Positions 7,942 to 17,112 of a stretch of 40,070 bases of DNA are shown here, one piece after another. Position 1 is the stretch's first letter. Each line of letters begins with the position of its first letter. The DNA comes from Sphingomonas sp. 32-62-10 (lineage in GTDB: Bacteria > Pseudomonadota > Alphaproteobacteria > Sphingomonadales > Sphingomonadaceae), in NCBI GenBank assembly GCA_002280555.1, contig NCEE01000021.1:1-40070 (forward strand). The letters run 5' to 3'. The notes beneath the pieces were generated by a model. It saw only the letters and a program-made list of their open reading frames with translations. It did no database searches and had not been told where the DNA came from. The translations under genes were made by a program, and so were the position numbers.

Positions 7942-7999
7942 GTTTTTCATCGCAAGCGCCGGGATGCGGTAGCCGCGGGCAGCCGCCACGTCGCATCGC

Positions 8000-8698
8000 A
8001 TGATACCAACATCTATTGCCGACCCTGCCCGGCTGGTCGCATCACTCGATGCGCAGGGCTGGGCCCTGATCCCCGGCCTGCTCTCGGCCACCGAATGTAC
8101 TGTACTCGCCGAAAGCTATGGCGATGATCGACAATTCCGCAGCCGGATCGTGATGGCGCGCCACGGCTTTGGCCAAGGCCATTATGCCTATTTCGCTTAT
8201 CCCTTGCCGTCGATCGTCCAGCGCTTGCGCGAAACGCTTTATCCCCTGCTTGTCCCCACCGCGCGCGCTTGGGCTGCACGGCTCGGATTGCCCGACGAGC
8301 TTCCCGCAGAGCATGCAGCCTATCGCGCAATGTGCCATGCCGCCGGGCAGACGCGCCCCACCCCGCTGATGCTCCGCTACGGGGAAGGCGATTATAACTG
8401 CCTGCATCAGGACCTGTATGGTGCAATCGCCTTTCCCTTGCAGGTCGCGGTCCTGCTCTCGCGACCTGGCGATGACTTTGACGGCGGGGAATTCGTGCTG
8501 ACTGAACAGCGGCCAAGAATGCAATCGCGCGTCACTGTGGTGCCACTGGGGCTTGGCGATGCGGTGGTATTCGCCGTCAACCATCGGCCGGTACGCGGTG
8601 GCAAGGGCGATTACCGGGTCACGATGCGCCACGGAGTCAGCCCGATCCGGCAGGGCAATCGCCACACGCTGGGCATCATCTTTCACGACGCGGGATAG
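8000..8698 (+). CDS. 2-oxoglutarate/Fe(II)-dependent oxygenase, Oxygenase-NA-like
   Basis: 232 residues. The facial triad is visible: His136 and Asp138 in LHQDLYG and His211 in VTMRHGVS, with Arg221 in GNRHTLGIIFHDA as the likely 2-oxoglutarate anchor. The sequence 'PTPLMLRYGEGDYNCLHQD' and the ending 'RHTLGIIFHDAG' fit a bacterial family (Pfam Oxygenase-NA, COG3826) predicted to act on nucleic acids, in the wider AlkB-like group; I assign this from memory. The start ATG follows a 58-bp gap from the lipoprotein gene. The next gene on the same strand is polA, 75 bp downstream, which agrees with a DNA-repair role but does not prove it. Confidence 0.8.
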   Translation: MIPTSIADPARLVASLDAQGWALIPGLLSATECTVLAESYGDDRQFRSRIVMARHGFGQGHYAYFAYPLPSIVQRLRETLYPLLVPTARAWAARLGLPDELPAEHAAYRAMCHAAGQTRPTPLMLRYGEGDYNCLHQDLYGAIAFPLQVAVLLSRPGDDFDGGEFVLTEQRPRMQSRVTVVPLGLGDAVVFAVNHRPVRGGKGDYRVTMRHGVSPIRQGNRHTLGIIFHDAG

Positions 8699-8773
8699 CG
8701 GCAAGCGAAGCCCGCGCGACTCGTGATGAAGGGGGGCTTTGTCCGGCGCGATGCATCGGCTATCCCAGCCTTC

Positions 8774-11527
8774 ATGCCTCATCTCTACCTTGTCGATGGC
8801 TCCGGTTATATCTTCCGCGCCTATCACCGCCTGCCGCCGCTGACGAACATTCGTGGCGAGCCGGTTGGTGCGGTTTATGGCTATACGACGATGCTGTGGA
8901 AACTCGCCGACGAGTTGCACAAGGCCGACGGGCCGACCCATATGGCGGTGATCCTCGACAAAGGCAGCCACACCTTTCGAAACGACCTGTACGACAAATA
9001 CAAGGCGCAGCGCCCCCCCGCGCCCGAGGACCTGATCCCGCAATTCCCGATGATCCGCGATGCGACGCGCGCGTTCAGCCTGCCGTGCATCGAGGAAGCA
9101 GGGCTGGAGGCAGACGACATCATCGCCAGCTATGCCAAGGCGGCGCTGGCACAAGGCTGGTCGGTTACGATCGTCTCAAGCGACAAGGATCTGATGCAGT
9201 TGATCGAGCCCGGGCTGGACATGTACGATACCATGAATAACCGGCGCCTAGGCGCCGAGCATGTGCTCGAAAAATTCGGCGTTGGCCCCGATCGGCTCGG
9301 TGATGTGCTCGCGCTGATGGGCGACAGCGTCGACAATGTGCCCGGCGTCCCGGGCGTGGGGCCAAAGACTGCCGCCAAGCTGATCCTCGAGCATGGCGAT
9401 TTGGAAGCTGTGCTTGCCGCAGCACCGACGATGAAACCCGGCAAGCTGCGCGACAACCTGATCGAGCATGCCGAGATGGCCCGGTTGAGCCGCGTGCTCG
9501 TAACGTTGAAAGACGATGCGGCCTTGCCCGATCCGCTCGATTCGCTTGCGCTGCAGGGGATACCGGCGGCGCCGTTGCAGGCGTTTCTGGAGCATCACGG
9601 CTTCAAATCACTGCTCGCCAAACTGGCCTCGGTTGCGGACACACCGGTCGCTGCGCCAAAGGCGGTGGCCCAGGAGGACGAGCCGCCTTGCAACCACGAC
9701 GATTACGAAACGGTGGTCGACGACGCCGCGCTTGACCGCTGGATTGCAGAGGCGCGTCACCAGGGCTGGGTCGCGGTCGATACCGAGACCACCGGCATTG
9801 ATGCCACCCAGGCCGAGTTGGTGGGGATAAGCCTTGCGCTCCATCCTAACCGCGCCTGCTACACCCCGGTCGCGCATGGCGGGACGGACATGTTCGCCGA
9901 AAAGCCTGTTCAACTCGACAAGGCGGTGGTGATCGACAAGCTCAAGCCGTTGCTCGAAGACCCGGCGGTGCTGAAGATCGGCCATAATCTGAAATATGAC
10001 ATGATCATTCTCGGGCGGCTGGGCATCGATGTCGCACCGTTCGACGATACGATCCTGATGAGTTTCGATCTCGATGCCGGGCTGCACGGACACGGGATGG
10101 ACGAGCTCGCGCAACTCCACCTGTTGCACAGCTGCATCGCTTTCAAGGACGTGGTCGGCACGGGCAAGAGCCAGCGGGGGTTCGCCGAAATCGACTTAAA
10201 GTCGGCCACACGCTACGCCGCCGAAGACGCCGATGTGACGCTGCGGCTGTGGCGGCGGTTCAAGCCACGCCTGACTGCGGAAGGCTCGACGCGGGTGTAT
10301 GAGATGGTCGATCGTCCGCTCGCCCCCGTCATCGCGCAGATGGAACGTCACGGGATCAAGGTCGATCGTGACCGGCTGGCACAGCTCTCCGCCGAATTCG
10401 CCGCGCAGATGGCGACGCTGGAAACCGAAATTCACGGGCTTGCCGGTGGCCCCTTCACGATCGGCAGCCCCAAACAGCTGGGCGATGTGCTGTTCGACCG
10501 GATGGGGATCAAGGGTGGGCGAAAGGGCAAATCTGGGGTCTATTCCACCGATGTGACCGAGCTGGAAAAGATCGCGGCGGACAAGGCCTCGCCCGGTGCG
10601 GTCATCGCGGCACGGGTGCTCGACTGGCGGCAGCTCTCAAAGCTCAAAAGCACCTATACCGATGCGCTACAGGCACAGATCAACCCGCAAACGGGGCGCG
10701 TCCATACCAGCTATTCGCTGACCGGCGCGCAGACCGGGCGGCTCTCTTCAACCGATCCCAATCTCCAGAACATCCCGATCCGCACCGAAATCGGCCGCCA
10801 GATCCGCGATGCTTTCGTGGCCGAACCGGGCAACGTCCTGCTCGCCGCCGATTATTCGCAGATCGAACTGCGGCTGGCGGCGCATATGGCTGATGTGCCG
10901 GCGCTGAAACAGGCCTTTGCCGATGGCGCCGACATTCACAGCCTGACCGCACAGGAATTGTTCGGCGAGGTCAATCGTGACACCCGTGGTCGCGCTAAGA
11001 CGATCAACTTCGCGATTCTGTACGGCATCAGCCGCTGGGGCCTGGCCGGGCGGCTCGATGTGACGCCCGATGAAGCGCAGGCAATGATCGACCGCTATTT
11101 CGAGCGCTTCCCGGGCATCAATAACTACATCGCGACCACGATCGAGGAGGTGCGCGAACGCGGTTACACCACCACCCTGTTCGGGCGAAAATGCCATTTC
11201 TCGCGGATCAAATCTTCGGTCCAGCATGAGCGCCAGGGGGCAGAGCGCGCGGCGATCAACGCGCCGATCCAGGGTACGAGCGCTGACATCATCAAGCGGG
11301 CAATGGTGCGGATGGAACCCGCCTTGATCGAGGCAGGGCTGCCCAACGTGCGGATGCTGCTGCAGGTGCATGACGAATTGGTGTTCGAGCTGCCCGAAGG
11401 CGATGTCGCTGCCGCCAAACCGGTGATCGAACGCGTGATGGCGACCGCTGCCGCGCCTGCGGTGACGCTGTCGGTGCCGTTGGGCGTCGAAATCGGCACC
11501 GGCAAAAGCTGGGGCGCCGCGCATTGA
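8774..11527 (+). CDS. polA: DNA polymerase I
   Basis: 917 residues with all three domains. The N-terminal 5' nuclease domain begins MPHLYLVDGSGYIFRAYH and has the acidic segment EADDIIA and the helix-hairpin-helix GVPGVGPKTA. The 3'-5' proofreading domain is intact, with DTETTG near residue 336, GHNLKYD, and YAAEDAD. The polymerase domain has motif A DYSQIELR (Asp near 693), motif B RGRAKTINFAILYG and motif C QVHDELVFE (Asp near 867). It fills gaps in repair and removes Okazaki primers. I chose ATG 8774; the frame is open back to 8723 but those residues match nothing. The stop overlaps the flippase start by three bases, so the two are translationally coupled. Confidence 0.97.
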   Translation: MPHLYLVDGSGYIFRAYHRLPPLTNIRGEPVGAVYGYTTMLWKLADELHKADGPTHMAVILDKGSHTFRNDLYDKYKAQRPPAPEDLIPQFPMIRDATRAFSLPCIEEAGLEADDIIASYAKAALAQGWSVTIVSSDKDLMQLIEPGLDMYDTMNNRRLGAEHVLEKFGVGPDRLGDVLALMGDSVDNVPGVPGVGPKTAAKLILEHGDLEAVLAAAPTMKPGKLRDNLIEHAEMARLSRVLVTLKDDAALPDPLDSLALQGIPAAPLQAFLEHHGFKSLLAKLASVADTPVAAPKAVAQEDEPPCNHDDYETVVDDAALDRWIAEARHQGWVAVDTETTGIDATQAELVGISLALHPNRACYTPVAHGGTDMFAEKPVQLDKAVVIDKLKPLLEDPAVLKIGHNLKYDMIILGRLGIDVAPFDDTILMSFDLDAGLHGHGMDELAQLHLLHSCIAFKDVVGTGKSQRGFAEIDLKSATRYAAEDADVTLRLWRRFKPRLTAEGSTRVYEMVDRPLAPVIAQMERHGIKVDRDRLAQLSAEFAAQMATLETEIHGLAGGPFTIGSPKQLGDVLFDRMGIKGGRKGKSGVYSTDVTELEKIAADKASPGAVIAARVLDWRQLSKLKSTYTDALQAQINPQTGRVHTSYSLTGAQTGRLSSTDPNLQNIPIRTEIGRQIRDAFVAEPGNVLLAADYSQIELRLAAHMADVPALKQAFADGADIHSLTAQELFGEVNRDTRGRAKTINFAILYGISRWGLAGRLDVTPDEAQAMIDRYFERFPGINNYIATTIEEVRERGYTTTLFGRKCHFSRIKSSVQHERQGAERAAINAPIQGTSADIIKRAMVRMEPALIEAGLPNVRMLLQVHDELVFELPEGDVAAAKPVIERVMATAAAPAVTLSVPLGVEIGTGKSWGAAH

Positions 11528-13026
11528 CGAATACCGCCAGCCCCAGCACCGCCGCCGCCGATGATATTGCCGCAATCGCCAAGGGCGGGCGGACGAACAT
11601 CTTCGGGTTCGGCCTTCGGCTGGCGGCGCGCATTCCGTTCCTGTTCGTGGCCGGGCGGTTATACGGCGCGGATACGGTCGGTCAGTTTGCGCTTGCCGTG
11701 GTCGTGGTCGAACTCGGTGCGCTGCTCGCCACCTTGGGGATGAAGCGTGGGCTTGCACAGGCACTGTCGGCGAGCGACAGGCCGCACAGCCATGTCGCCT
11801 GGGATGCGCTGGCGGTCGCGCTGATCGCCTCGATCGCGGCGAGCGCGCTGCTGTTCGCCTTTCCTGCGATCATGTACCGGAACGGCCCGCCAGACGGGCT
11901 GGCTCGGTTGCTGCCCGGCATCGTTTTTGCGATCGCCTGGTCCGATATCAGCCTGGCCGCACTCGCTTATCGACACAATGTCCGCGCCAGCGTTACCGCA
12001 CGGGCAGTAATCGAGCCGTGGACGATCAGTATTGCGGCAACGGCGTTGTGGTTCATCACCCCGCAGGACGGGCTGGAAATCGCCTATATGCTGTCGATGC
12101 TGGCGGCGATGATCGCGTCGGTCGTGCCGTTCTTGCGCGCTTACGGGTTGCCACACGAGTGGAAGCCCCGGCTGGCGACGATCGCCACCTTGGCACGCGA
12201 TAACATGCCACTGGCGGGCGCCGATGCGATCGAATGGGCGACGCGCAATGTCGATCGATTCATTCTGGGCCAGTTGTTCGCGCCGTCGATCGTCGGCATT
12301 TACTACATGGCGCAGCAGATCGCCTCGCTGCCCGGTCGCCTGAAGACGAGCTTCGATCCAATCCTGGGGCCGGTTATCACCACAAGCCTCGCGCGCGGCG
12401 ACAAGCTGGCGGTCGCCAAGCAGGTGCGGCAGGTGGGGTTCTGGATCATGGCCGCGCAAGGCGGGCTGGCGCTGATGGGCTCGATCCCCGGTGAGGCCGT
12501 GATGGGGGTGATCGGCCCGCAATTTGTGGCGGGCACCGCCGCGCTCGCGTTCCTGCTGACGGCCGAGGTGCTGGCATCGGGGGCGGCGGTATCCGAAAGC
12601 GCGCTCGTCTATGTCGCGCGCCACCGCAACCTGATGATATCGGCGGCGATGCTCGCCTTTCAGATCATCCTCAGCTTCGCGTTGATCTTTGCGATGCGCG
12701 AAGCTGGCTGGCCGGAGAATTTCCAGGCAGCCGGACCGGCGATAGCGCTCGCGGCGTCACTCGCGCTGACATCGGTGCTGAAAACTCGGCTCCTCTCGCA
12801 TCTGCTTGAAGCGCCCGTGTCGGGCTGGCGCTGGCCGCTCGTTTGGGCGGCACTGGTGGCAGTGCTGGTCGGCACGATTTTCACGTCGCTGCCGCATGAA
12901 TATGAATGGGCCGAGCTCGTCTTCGGTCTGCCCGCGATCGCCGCGAGCTATCTGTTCGTGCTGTGGAAATTCGCTTTCGGCCCAGAGGACCGCGCGCTGT
13001 TCCAGCGGATGCCCAAGGCGGGCTGA
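11524..13026 (+). CDS. Polysaccharide (Wzx-like) flippase / lipopolysaccharide biosynthesis protein
   Basis: 500 residues, mostly hydrophobic, with roughly a dozen or more membrane-spanning stretches. The N-terminus FGFGLRLAARIPFLFVAGRLYGADTVGQFALAVVVVELGA is the characteristic opening of oligosaccharide-lipid flippases of the MOP superfamily: two helices with the 'R.yG...vGqfal' loop. Such proteins move undecaprenyl-linked sugars across the inner membrane. The TTG start overlaps the polA stop (TTGA). No glycosyltransferase or wzy genes sit nearby, so the polysaccharide is unknown. The convergent purH gene ends 19 bp downstream. Confidence 0.85.
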   Translation: MTNTASPSTAAADDIAAIAKGGRTNIFGFGLRLAARIPFLFVAGRLYGADTVGQFALAVVVVELGALLATLGMKRGLAQALSASDRPHSHVAWDALAVALIASIAASALLFAFPAIMYRNGPPDGLARLLPGIVFAIAWSDISLAALAYRHNVRASVTARAVIEPWTISIAATALWFITPQDGLEIAYMLSMLAAMIASVVPFLRAYGLPHEWKPRLATIATLARDNMPLAGADAIEWATRNVDRFILGQLFAPSIVGIYYMAQQIASLPGRLKTSFDPILGPVITTSLARGDKLAVAKQVRQVGFWIMAAQGGLALMGSIPGEAVMGVIGPQFVAGTAALAFLLTAEVLASGAAVSESALVYVARHRNLMISAAMLAFQIILSFALIFAMREAGWPENFQAAGPAIALAASLALTSVLKTRLLSHLLEAPVSGWRWPLVWAALVAVLVGTIFTSLPHEYEWAELVFGLPAIAASYLFVLWKFAFGPEDRALFQRMPKAG

Positions 13027-13045
13027 CCGCTGACCGATTATTCGA

Positions 13046-14635
13046 TCAATGTCGGAAGTGCCGCATGCCGGTGAAAATCATCGCGAGCCCCGCTTCGTTC
13101 GCCGCGGCGATCACCTCGGCATCGCGGATCGATCCGCCGGGCTGAATCACCGCCGTCGCGCCCGCCTCCACTGCGGCCAAAAGCCCATCGGCGAAGGGGA
13201 AGAACGCATCCGATGCGACTGCCGCGCCGATAGTGCGCGGTTGCGCCCAGCCTGCTTTCTCGGCTGCGTCGCGTGCCTTCCATGCGGCAATCCGCGCCGA
13301 TTCGAGGCGGTTCATCTGCCCCGCGCCGATCCCGGCAATCGCGCCGTCCTTGGCATAGACAATCGCGTTCGATTTGACGTGCTTGGCGACCGTCCAGGCG
13401 AACAGGCAATCAGCAAGCTCCTCGGGCGTCGGCTGACGATCGGTAACGACGCGCAGATCATCCGCTGACACCCGCCCATTGTCGCGAGACTGGACCAGCC
13501 AACCGCCGGTGATCGACTTCGCCATCAGCCCGCCGCGCGCCGGATCGGGCAGATCGCCCGTGAGCAGCAGCCGCAAATTCTTCTTCGCGGCAAAAATCGC
13601 AATTGCCTCTTCATTGGCATCGGGCGCGACGACCACTTCGGTAAAGATACCTGCAATCGCGCTTGCCGTTTCACCGTCCAGCGGGCGATTGACCGCGATG
13701 ATCCCACCAAAGGCCGATACCGTGTCGCACGCAAACGCCGCCGCATAGGCATCGCCCAGCGTGTCGGCGGTTGCGACTCCGCAGGGGTTGGCGTGCTTCA
13801 CGATCACGCAGGTCGGCGCGGCATCGCGGAATTCGCTGACAAGCTCCAGCGCCGCATCGGCATCGTTATAGTTGTTGTACCTCAATTCCTTGCCCTGCAC
13901 CTGCCGCGCCTGGCCGATGCCCCGCGCCGCCGGGCCGGTGGCGGCATAGAAAGCCGCCGCCTGATGCGGGTTTTCGCCATAACGGAGCGCAGCCCCCCGT
14001 TTTAGCGTGATCGGCAATGTTTCGGGGAATTGCTCGCCCTGATCGGCAAAGCCGAACCAGCTCGCGATCATGCCGTCATAGGCCGCCGTCGCGGCAAAGG
14101 CGCGCGCGGCGAGGCGCCGGCGCAGATCGAGGGTGGTCGCCCCCCCGGCTGCGTCCATTTCTGCAATCAGCGCCGGATAATCCGTCGGATCGGTGACGAT
14201 CGCGACGAATTCATGGTTCTTCGCGGCCGAACGAACCATCGATGGGCCGCCGATGTCGATATTCTCAATGATCTCCGGCCGGGCAGCGCCTTTCGCTACG
14301 GTCGCCTCGAACGGATAGAGGTTCACCACCACCAGATCGATCGCGCCAATCCCGTGCTCGACCATCGAGGCGACATGCGCTGGATCGTCACGCACCGCGA
14401 GCAAGCCGCCATGCACCACCGGGTGGAGCGTCTTGACGCGACCATCCATCATTTCGGGAAAGCCGGTCAGATCGCTGATATCGCGCACAGCAAGCCCGGC
14501 ATCGCGCAGCGCCTTGGCGGTGCCACCGGTCGACACCAGTTCGACCCCGTGCCGGGCGAGTGCCTGCCCCAGATCGACGATTCCGGTCTTGTCGGAAACG
14601 GAGAGGAGTGCGCGGGAAATGCGAATGGAGGTCAT
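13046..14635 (-). CDS. purH: Bifunctional AICAR formyltransferase / IMP cyclohydrolase
   Basis: 529 residues catalysing the last two steps of IMP synthesis. The N-terminal MGS-like cyclohydrolase domain shows ALLSVSDKTGIVDL and LVSTGGTAKALRDAG. The C-terminal transformylase domain has VIVKHANPCGVA and ends in the family signature MIFTGMRHFRH. The start is the ATG at 14635 (MTSIRISRALLSVSD); an upstream in-frame start at 14677 would add 14 residues without homology. It is the last gene of a minus-strand run rsmB, rpe, heparinase, purH, 38 bp after the heparinase gene. Confidence 0.97.
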   Translation of the reverse strand: MTSIRISRALLSVSDKTGIVDLGQALARHGVELVSTGGTAKALRDAGLAVRDISDLTGFPEMMDGRVKTLHPVVHGGLLAVRDDPAHVASMVEHGIGAIDLVVVNLYPFEATVAKGAARPEIIENIDIGGPSMVRSAAKNHEFVAIVTDPTDYPALIAEMDAAGGATTLDLRRRLAARAFAATAAYDGMIASWFGFADQGEQFPETLPITLKRGAALRYGENPHQAAAFYAATGPAARGIGQARQVQGKELRYNNYNDADAALELVSEFRDAAPTCVIVKHANPCGVATADTLGDAYAAAFACDTVSAFGGIIAVNRPLDGETASAIAGIFTEVVVAPDANEEAIAIFAAKKNLRLLLTGDLPDPARGGLMAKSITGGWLVQSRDNGRVSADDLRVVTDRQPTPEELADCLFAWTVAKHVKSNAIVYAKDGAIAGIGAGQMNRLESARIAAWKARDAAEKAGWAQPRTIGAAVASDAFFPFADGLLAAVEAGATAVIQPGGSIRDAEVIAAANEAGLAMIFTGMRHFRH

Positions 14636-14673
14636 GACGAAAGGCCTTTCGAGAACGGCCTCCCCCTGCCTGC

Positions 14674-16410
14674 TCAACTCGCGCGCTTCAAGGCCCAGCT
14701 GACATTGGCGCCACCGGCCGGCGCTTCAGCGGTGACGACCAGCTGTTGCGTCGCTTGGGGCCGCCCCTCGCCATCGACCCACAGGCTGTCCTCCACCGCA
14801 AGAGTGCCGCCGCGACAGCGAAACTGCCACAGCGCCGCACCCGGCAGCCGCAGCAACGCAGCTTGACCATCGGCGGTTGGCGACACCTCCACGCCGACGC
14901 CCAGGTGAAAGCGGACCGCAAAGGGCGTCATCCCCGATTTGCGCTTGCGCCCGACCGGCAGCAACATGTCTTCCCCGCGCAGATCCCGCCCATCGGCCGA
15001 CAAAATCAGCTGGCGGCGATGCACGAAGCCGAATCGCCGGGCATAGCCATCATGGCTCGCCTCGATCCGGCTCGATGTATCGCTTTCCTGGCGGCTCAGC
15101 TCGACCTCACCCACCCCGCGTCCCAGCGTGCCGTCGCTATGAATTGCAGTGCTGTTGCTGTCGCCGACCACCAGAGTCGAATGCGCTGCTGTCGTTCGCA
15201 ACCCTTCGGCAAGAGCACCCGGCACCTGCGCGTTGATCGTGCGTGCGCCACCGCAATTGACGATCAACCGGTTCGGTCCGTCCGAGAATTCGAACGCCAA
15301 AGTCGATCCGCATCCAGCCTCCACCAGCCGCGCGACCGGCGGCGGTGCGGCATCGATGATAGCAACGCTTTGGCCGGCGGCCAGCCGCTGATAACCCCAG
15401 TCGCGCGCCTGCCGCAGCGGCCTCGCGCGTACGCCGGTTGCAGCGATCACCTGTTCAATTACAGGGCCAGCCACGGGTCCACCGCCCTGCCAGCTCGAAA
15501 GCCCCCTATCGGCATGACACACACCGAGCAGCGCGGGCACCATGGCGTCAATTGTCGCCCCGATCCGCGCTGGTGGCTCCAATCGCCGCGCTGCATAGGC
15601 CTCACGCAGCGCTGTCAGCAGCATGATGATGTCGAGTTGCGCGGTCGGAGAGCGCGCTACCGATCCGCCATCGCCGAACACCGACGCATCGAGCGCGCGC
15701 ATCAATCCCGCCTCGCCCATTTTGCGCCGCACGTCCCCCGCCGGGATGATCAGCCCCGCCGCGATCACCCCGCACCAGGCGGCGACGCGAGGCGCGCCCA
15801 GTGGCACCTTGTCGGCACAGCGATCGAGATGCCGCGCGCCCCGCGCCAGTGTGTTGAGCACCAGCGAGCGGTAAACGAGATCAGTCGATGACAGGATCAG
15901 CGGCGCGTGCGCCGTCCATGCCATGATCCGCCGACCCCAATGATCGGCGCGCCATGCGGGTTCGGCGACGGTTTCAGCATGCGCCGCCAGCCAGGCGCGC
16001 ATCAGCTGTTCGGCAATCGGGGCGGCCTGCGCGCGCGTTGCCACGCTAGACAGGTCGCGCAGCCAGGCGGCGCTGTGGATGTAATCGGCAAAGCGCTTCG
16101 AGAAATCCGGCTTGGCGAGGTTAAGCGCGGCAATCTCGCGTACCTCGCCAGCGACATTCACCACCCCGTCGAGCAGCGCCGCGCCGCGCTTTAGATCACC
16201 CAGAAACGGATCATCGGGCACCGCGATCAGCTTCAGCGGGTGTCGGCCTTTCAGCCGCAGCCCGTGGATCGGCGTGCGCCAGGTCAGCCGGTGGAGGCGC
16301 TCGGCAAGCTGCTGGGTGAGCGACAGCCCTTTGTCGCCTCCCAGCCGAACCAGCCGCTTGCCCTCTTCGATGCCGTCGGCGCCGGTATCGCGATCATCAA
16401 CCTCGGTCAC
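14674..16410 (-). CDS. Heparinase II/III-family protein
   Basis: 578 residues. The N-terminal half is alpha-helical (LTQQLAERLHRLTWRTPIHGLRLKG, LRDLSSVATRAQA, ending in an (alpha/alpha)-toroid-like helical array). The C-terminal half is beta-rich, with the heparinase II/III-like pattern TLVVGDSNST ... EASHDGYARRFGFVHRRQLILSADG. Members are polysaccharide lyases or related proteins; the substrate is unknown. The start is GTG at 16410, whose GTGA overlaps the rpe stop codon by four bases; an upstream open frame to 16509 lies within rpe. The order rsmB-rpe-heparinase-purH is, as I recall it, common in sphingomonads. Confidence 0.88.
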   Translation of the reverse strand: MTEVDDRDTGADGIEEGKRLVRLGGDKGLSLTQQLAERLHRLTWRTPIHGLRLKGRHPLKLIAVPDDPFLGDLKRGAALLDGVVNVAGEVREIAALNLAKPDFSKRFADYIHSAAWLRDLSSVATRAQAAPIAEQLMRAWLAAHAETVAEPAWRADHWGRRIMAWTAHAPLILSSTDLVYRSLVLNTLARGARHLDRCADKVPLGAPRVAAWCGVIAAGLIIPAGDVRRKMGEAGLMRALDASVFGDGGSVARSPTAQLDIIMLLTALREAYAARRLEPPARIGATIDAMVPALLGVCHADRGLSSWQGGGPVAGPVIEQVIAATGVRARPLRQARDWGYQRLAAGQSVAIIDAAPPPVARLVEAGCGSTLAFEFSDGPNRLIVNCGGARTINAQVPGALAEGLRTTAAHSTLVVGDSNSTAIHSDGTLGRGVGEVELSRQESDTSSRIEASHDGYARRFGFVHRRQLILSADGRDLRGEDMLLPVGRKRKSGMTPFAVRFHLGVGVEVSPTADGQAALLRLPGAALWQFRCRGGTLAVEDSLWVDGEGRPQATQQLVVTAEAPAGGANVSWALKRAS

Positions 16411-17069
16411 ACGCCCCGAAGTGCGGCGATATTGGCCGCGTAGCAATCCGCCCCGCCGCGAAATGCCGCCGTTCCCGCGACCAGCGCATCGGCCCCGGCA
16501 TCCACACAAGCCCGCGCAATCACCGGATCGACACCACCATCGACCTCCAGATCGATCGGCTTGCCCAGTTTGTCGATCATTTTGGCGATCGCCTCGATCT
16601 TGCGGAGTTGCGAGGTGATGAAGCTCTGCCCGCCAAAGCCGGGGTTCACGCTCATCACCAGCACCAGATCGACTTCCTCCAGCACATAATCGAGCATCTT
16701 GGCGGGCGTCGCAGGGTTGAGCACCACACCGGCCCGCTTGCCGAGCGCCTTGATCCGCTGGAGCGTGCGGTGGAGATGCGGCCCGGCTTCCGGGTGCACC
16801 GTGATCGTATCCGCCCCTGCTTCGGCAAAGGCGTCGAGATAGGCATCGACCGGCGAGATCATCAGATGCACGTCGAACGGCTTGGTGGTGTGCGTGCGCA
16901 GCGCCTTGATGACCGCCGGGCCGATCGTGATGTTGGGCACGAAATGCCCGTCCATCACATCGACATGGATCCAGTCCGCCCCGGCGGCGTCAATCGCACG
17001 GATTTCCTCCCCCAGACGGGCAAAATCGGCGGACAGGATGGATGGCGCGATACGGACGGGGTTCGACAT
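16407..17069 (-). CDS. rpe: Ribulose-phosphate 3-epimerase
   Basis: 220 residues forming a TIM barrel that interconverts ribulose-5-phosphate and xylulose-5-phosphate. Family motifs in order: APSILSADFARLGEE, the metal-site segment WIHVDVMDGHFVPNITIGP, VHLMISP, MSVNPGFGGQSFI and LEVDGGV. The start chosen is the ATG at 17069 (MSNPVRIAPS); another ATG three codons upstream at 17078 is possible. The gene lies 43 bp after rsmB and overlaps the heparinase start by four bases, so the four genes are probably one transcript. Confidence 0.96.
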   Translation of the reverse strand: MSNPVRIAPSILSADFARLGEEIRAIDAAGADWIHVDVMDGHFVPNITIGPAVIKALRTHTTKPFDVHLMISPVDAYLDAFAEAGADTITVHPEAGPHLHRTLQRIKALGKRAGVVLNPATPAKMLDYVLEEVDLVLVMSVNPGFGGQSFITSQLRKIEAIAKMIDKLGKPIDLEVDGGVDPVIARACVDAGADALVAGTAAFRGGADCYAANIAALRGV

Positions 17070-17112
17070 GCCGGGCATGTAGCAGAGTGCGCCGCGCCCG
17101 CAAGATTGGGGA

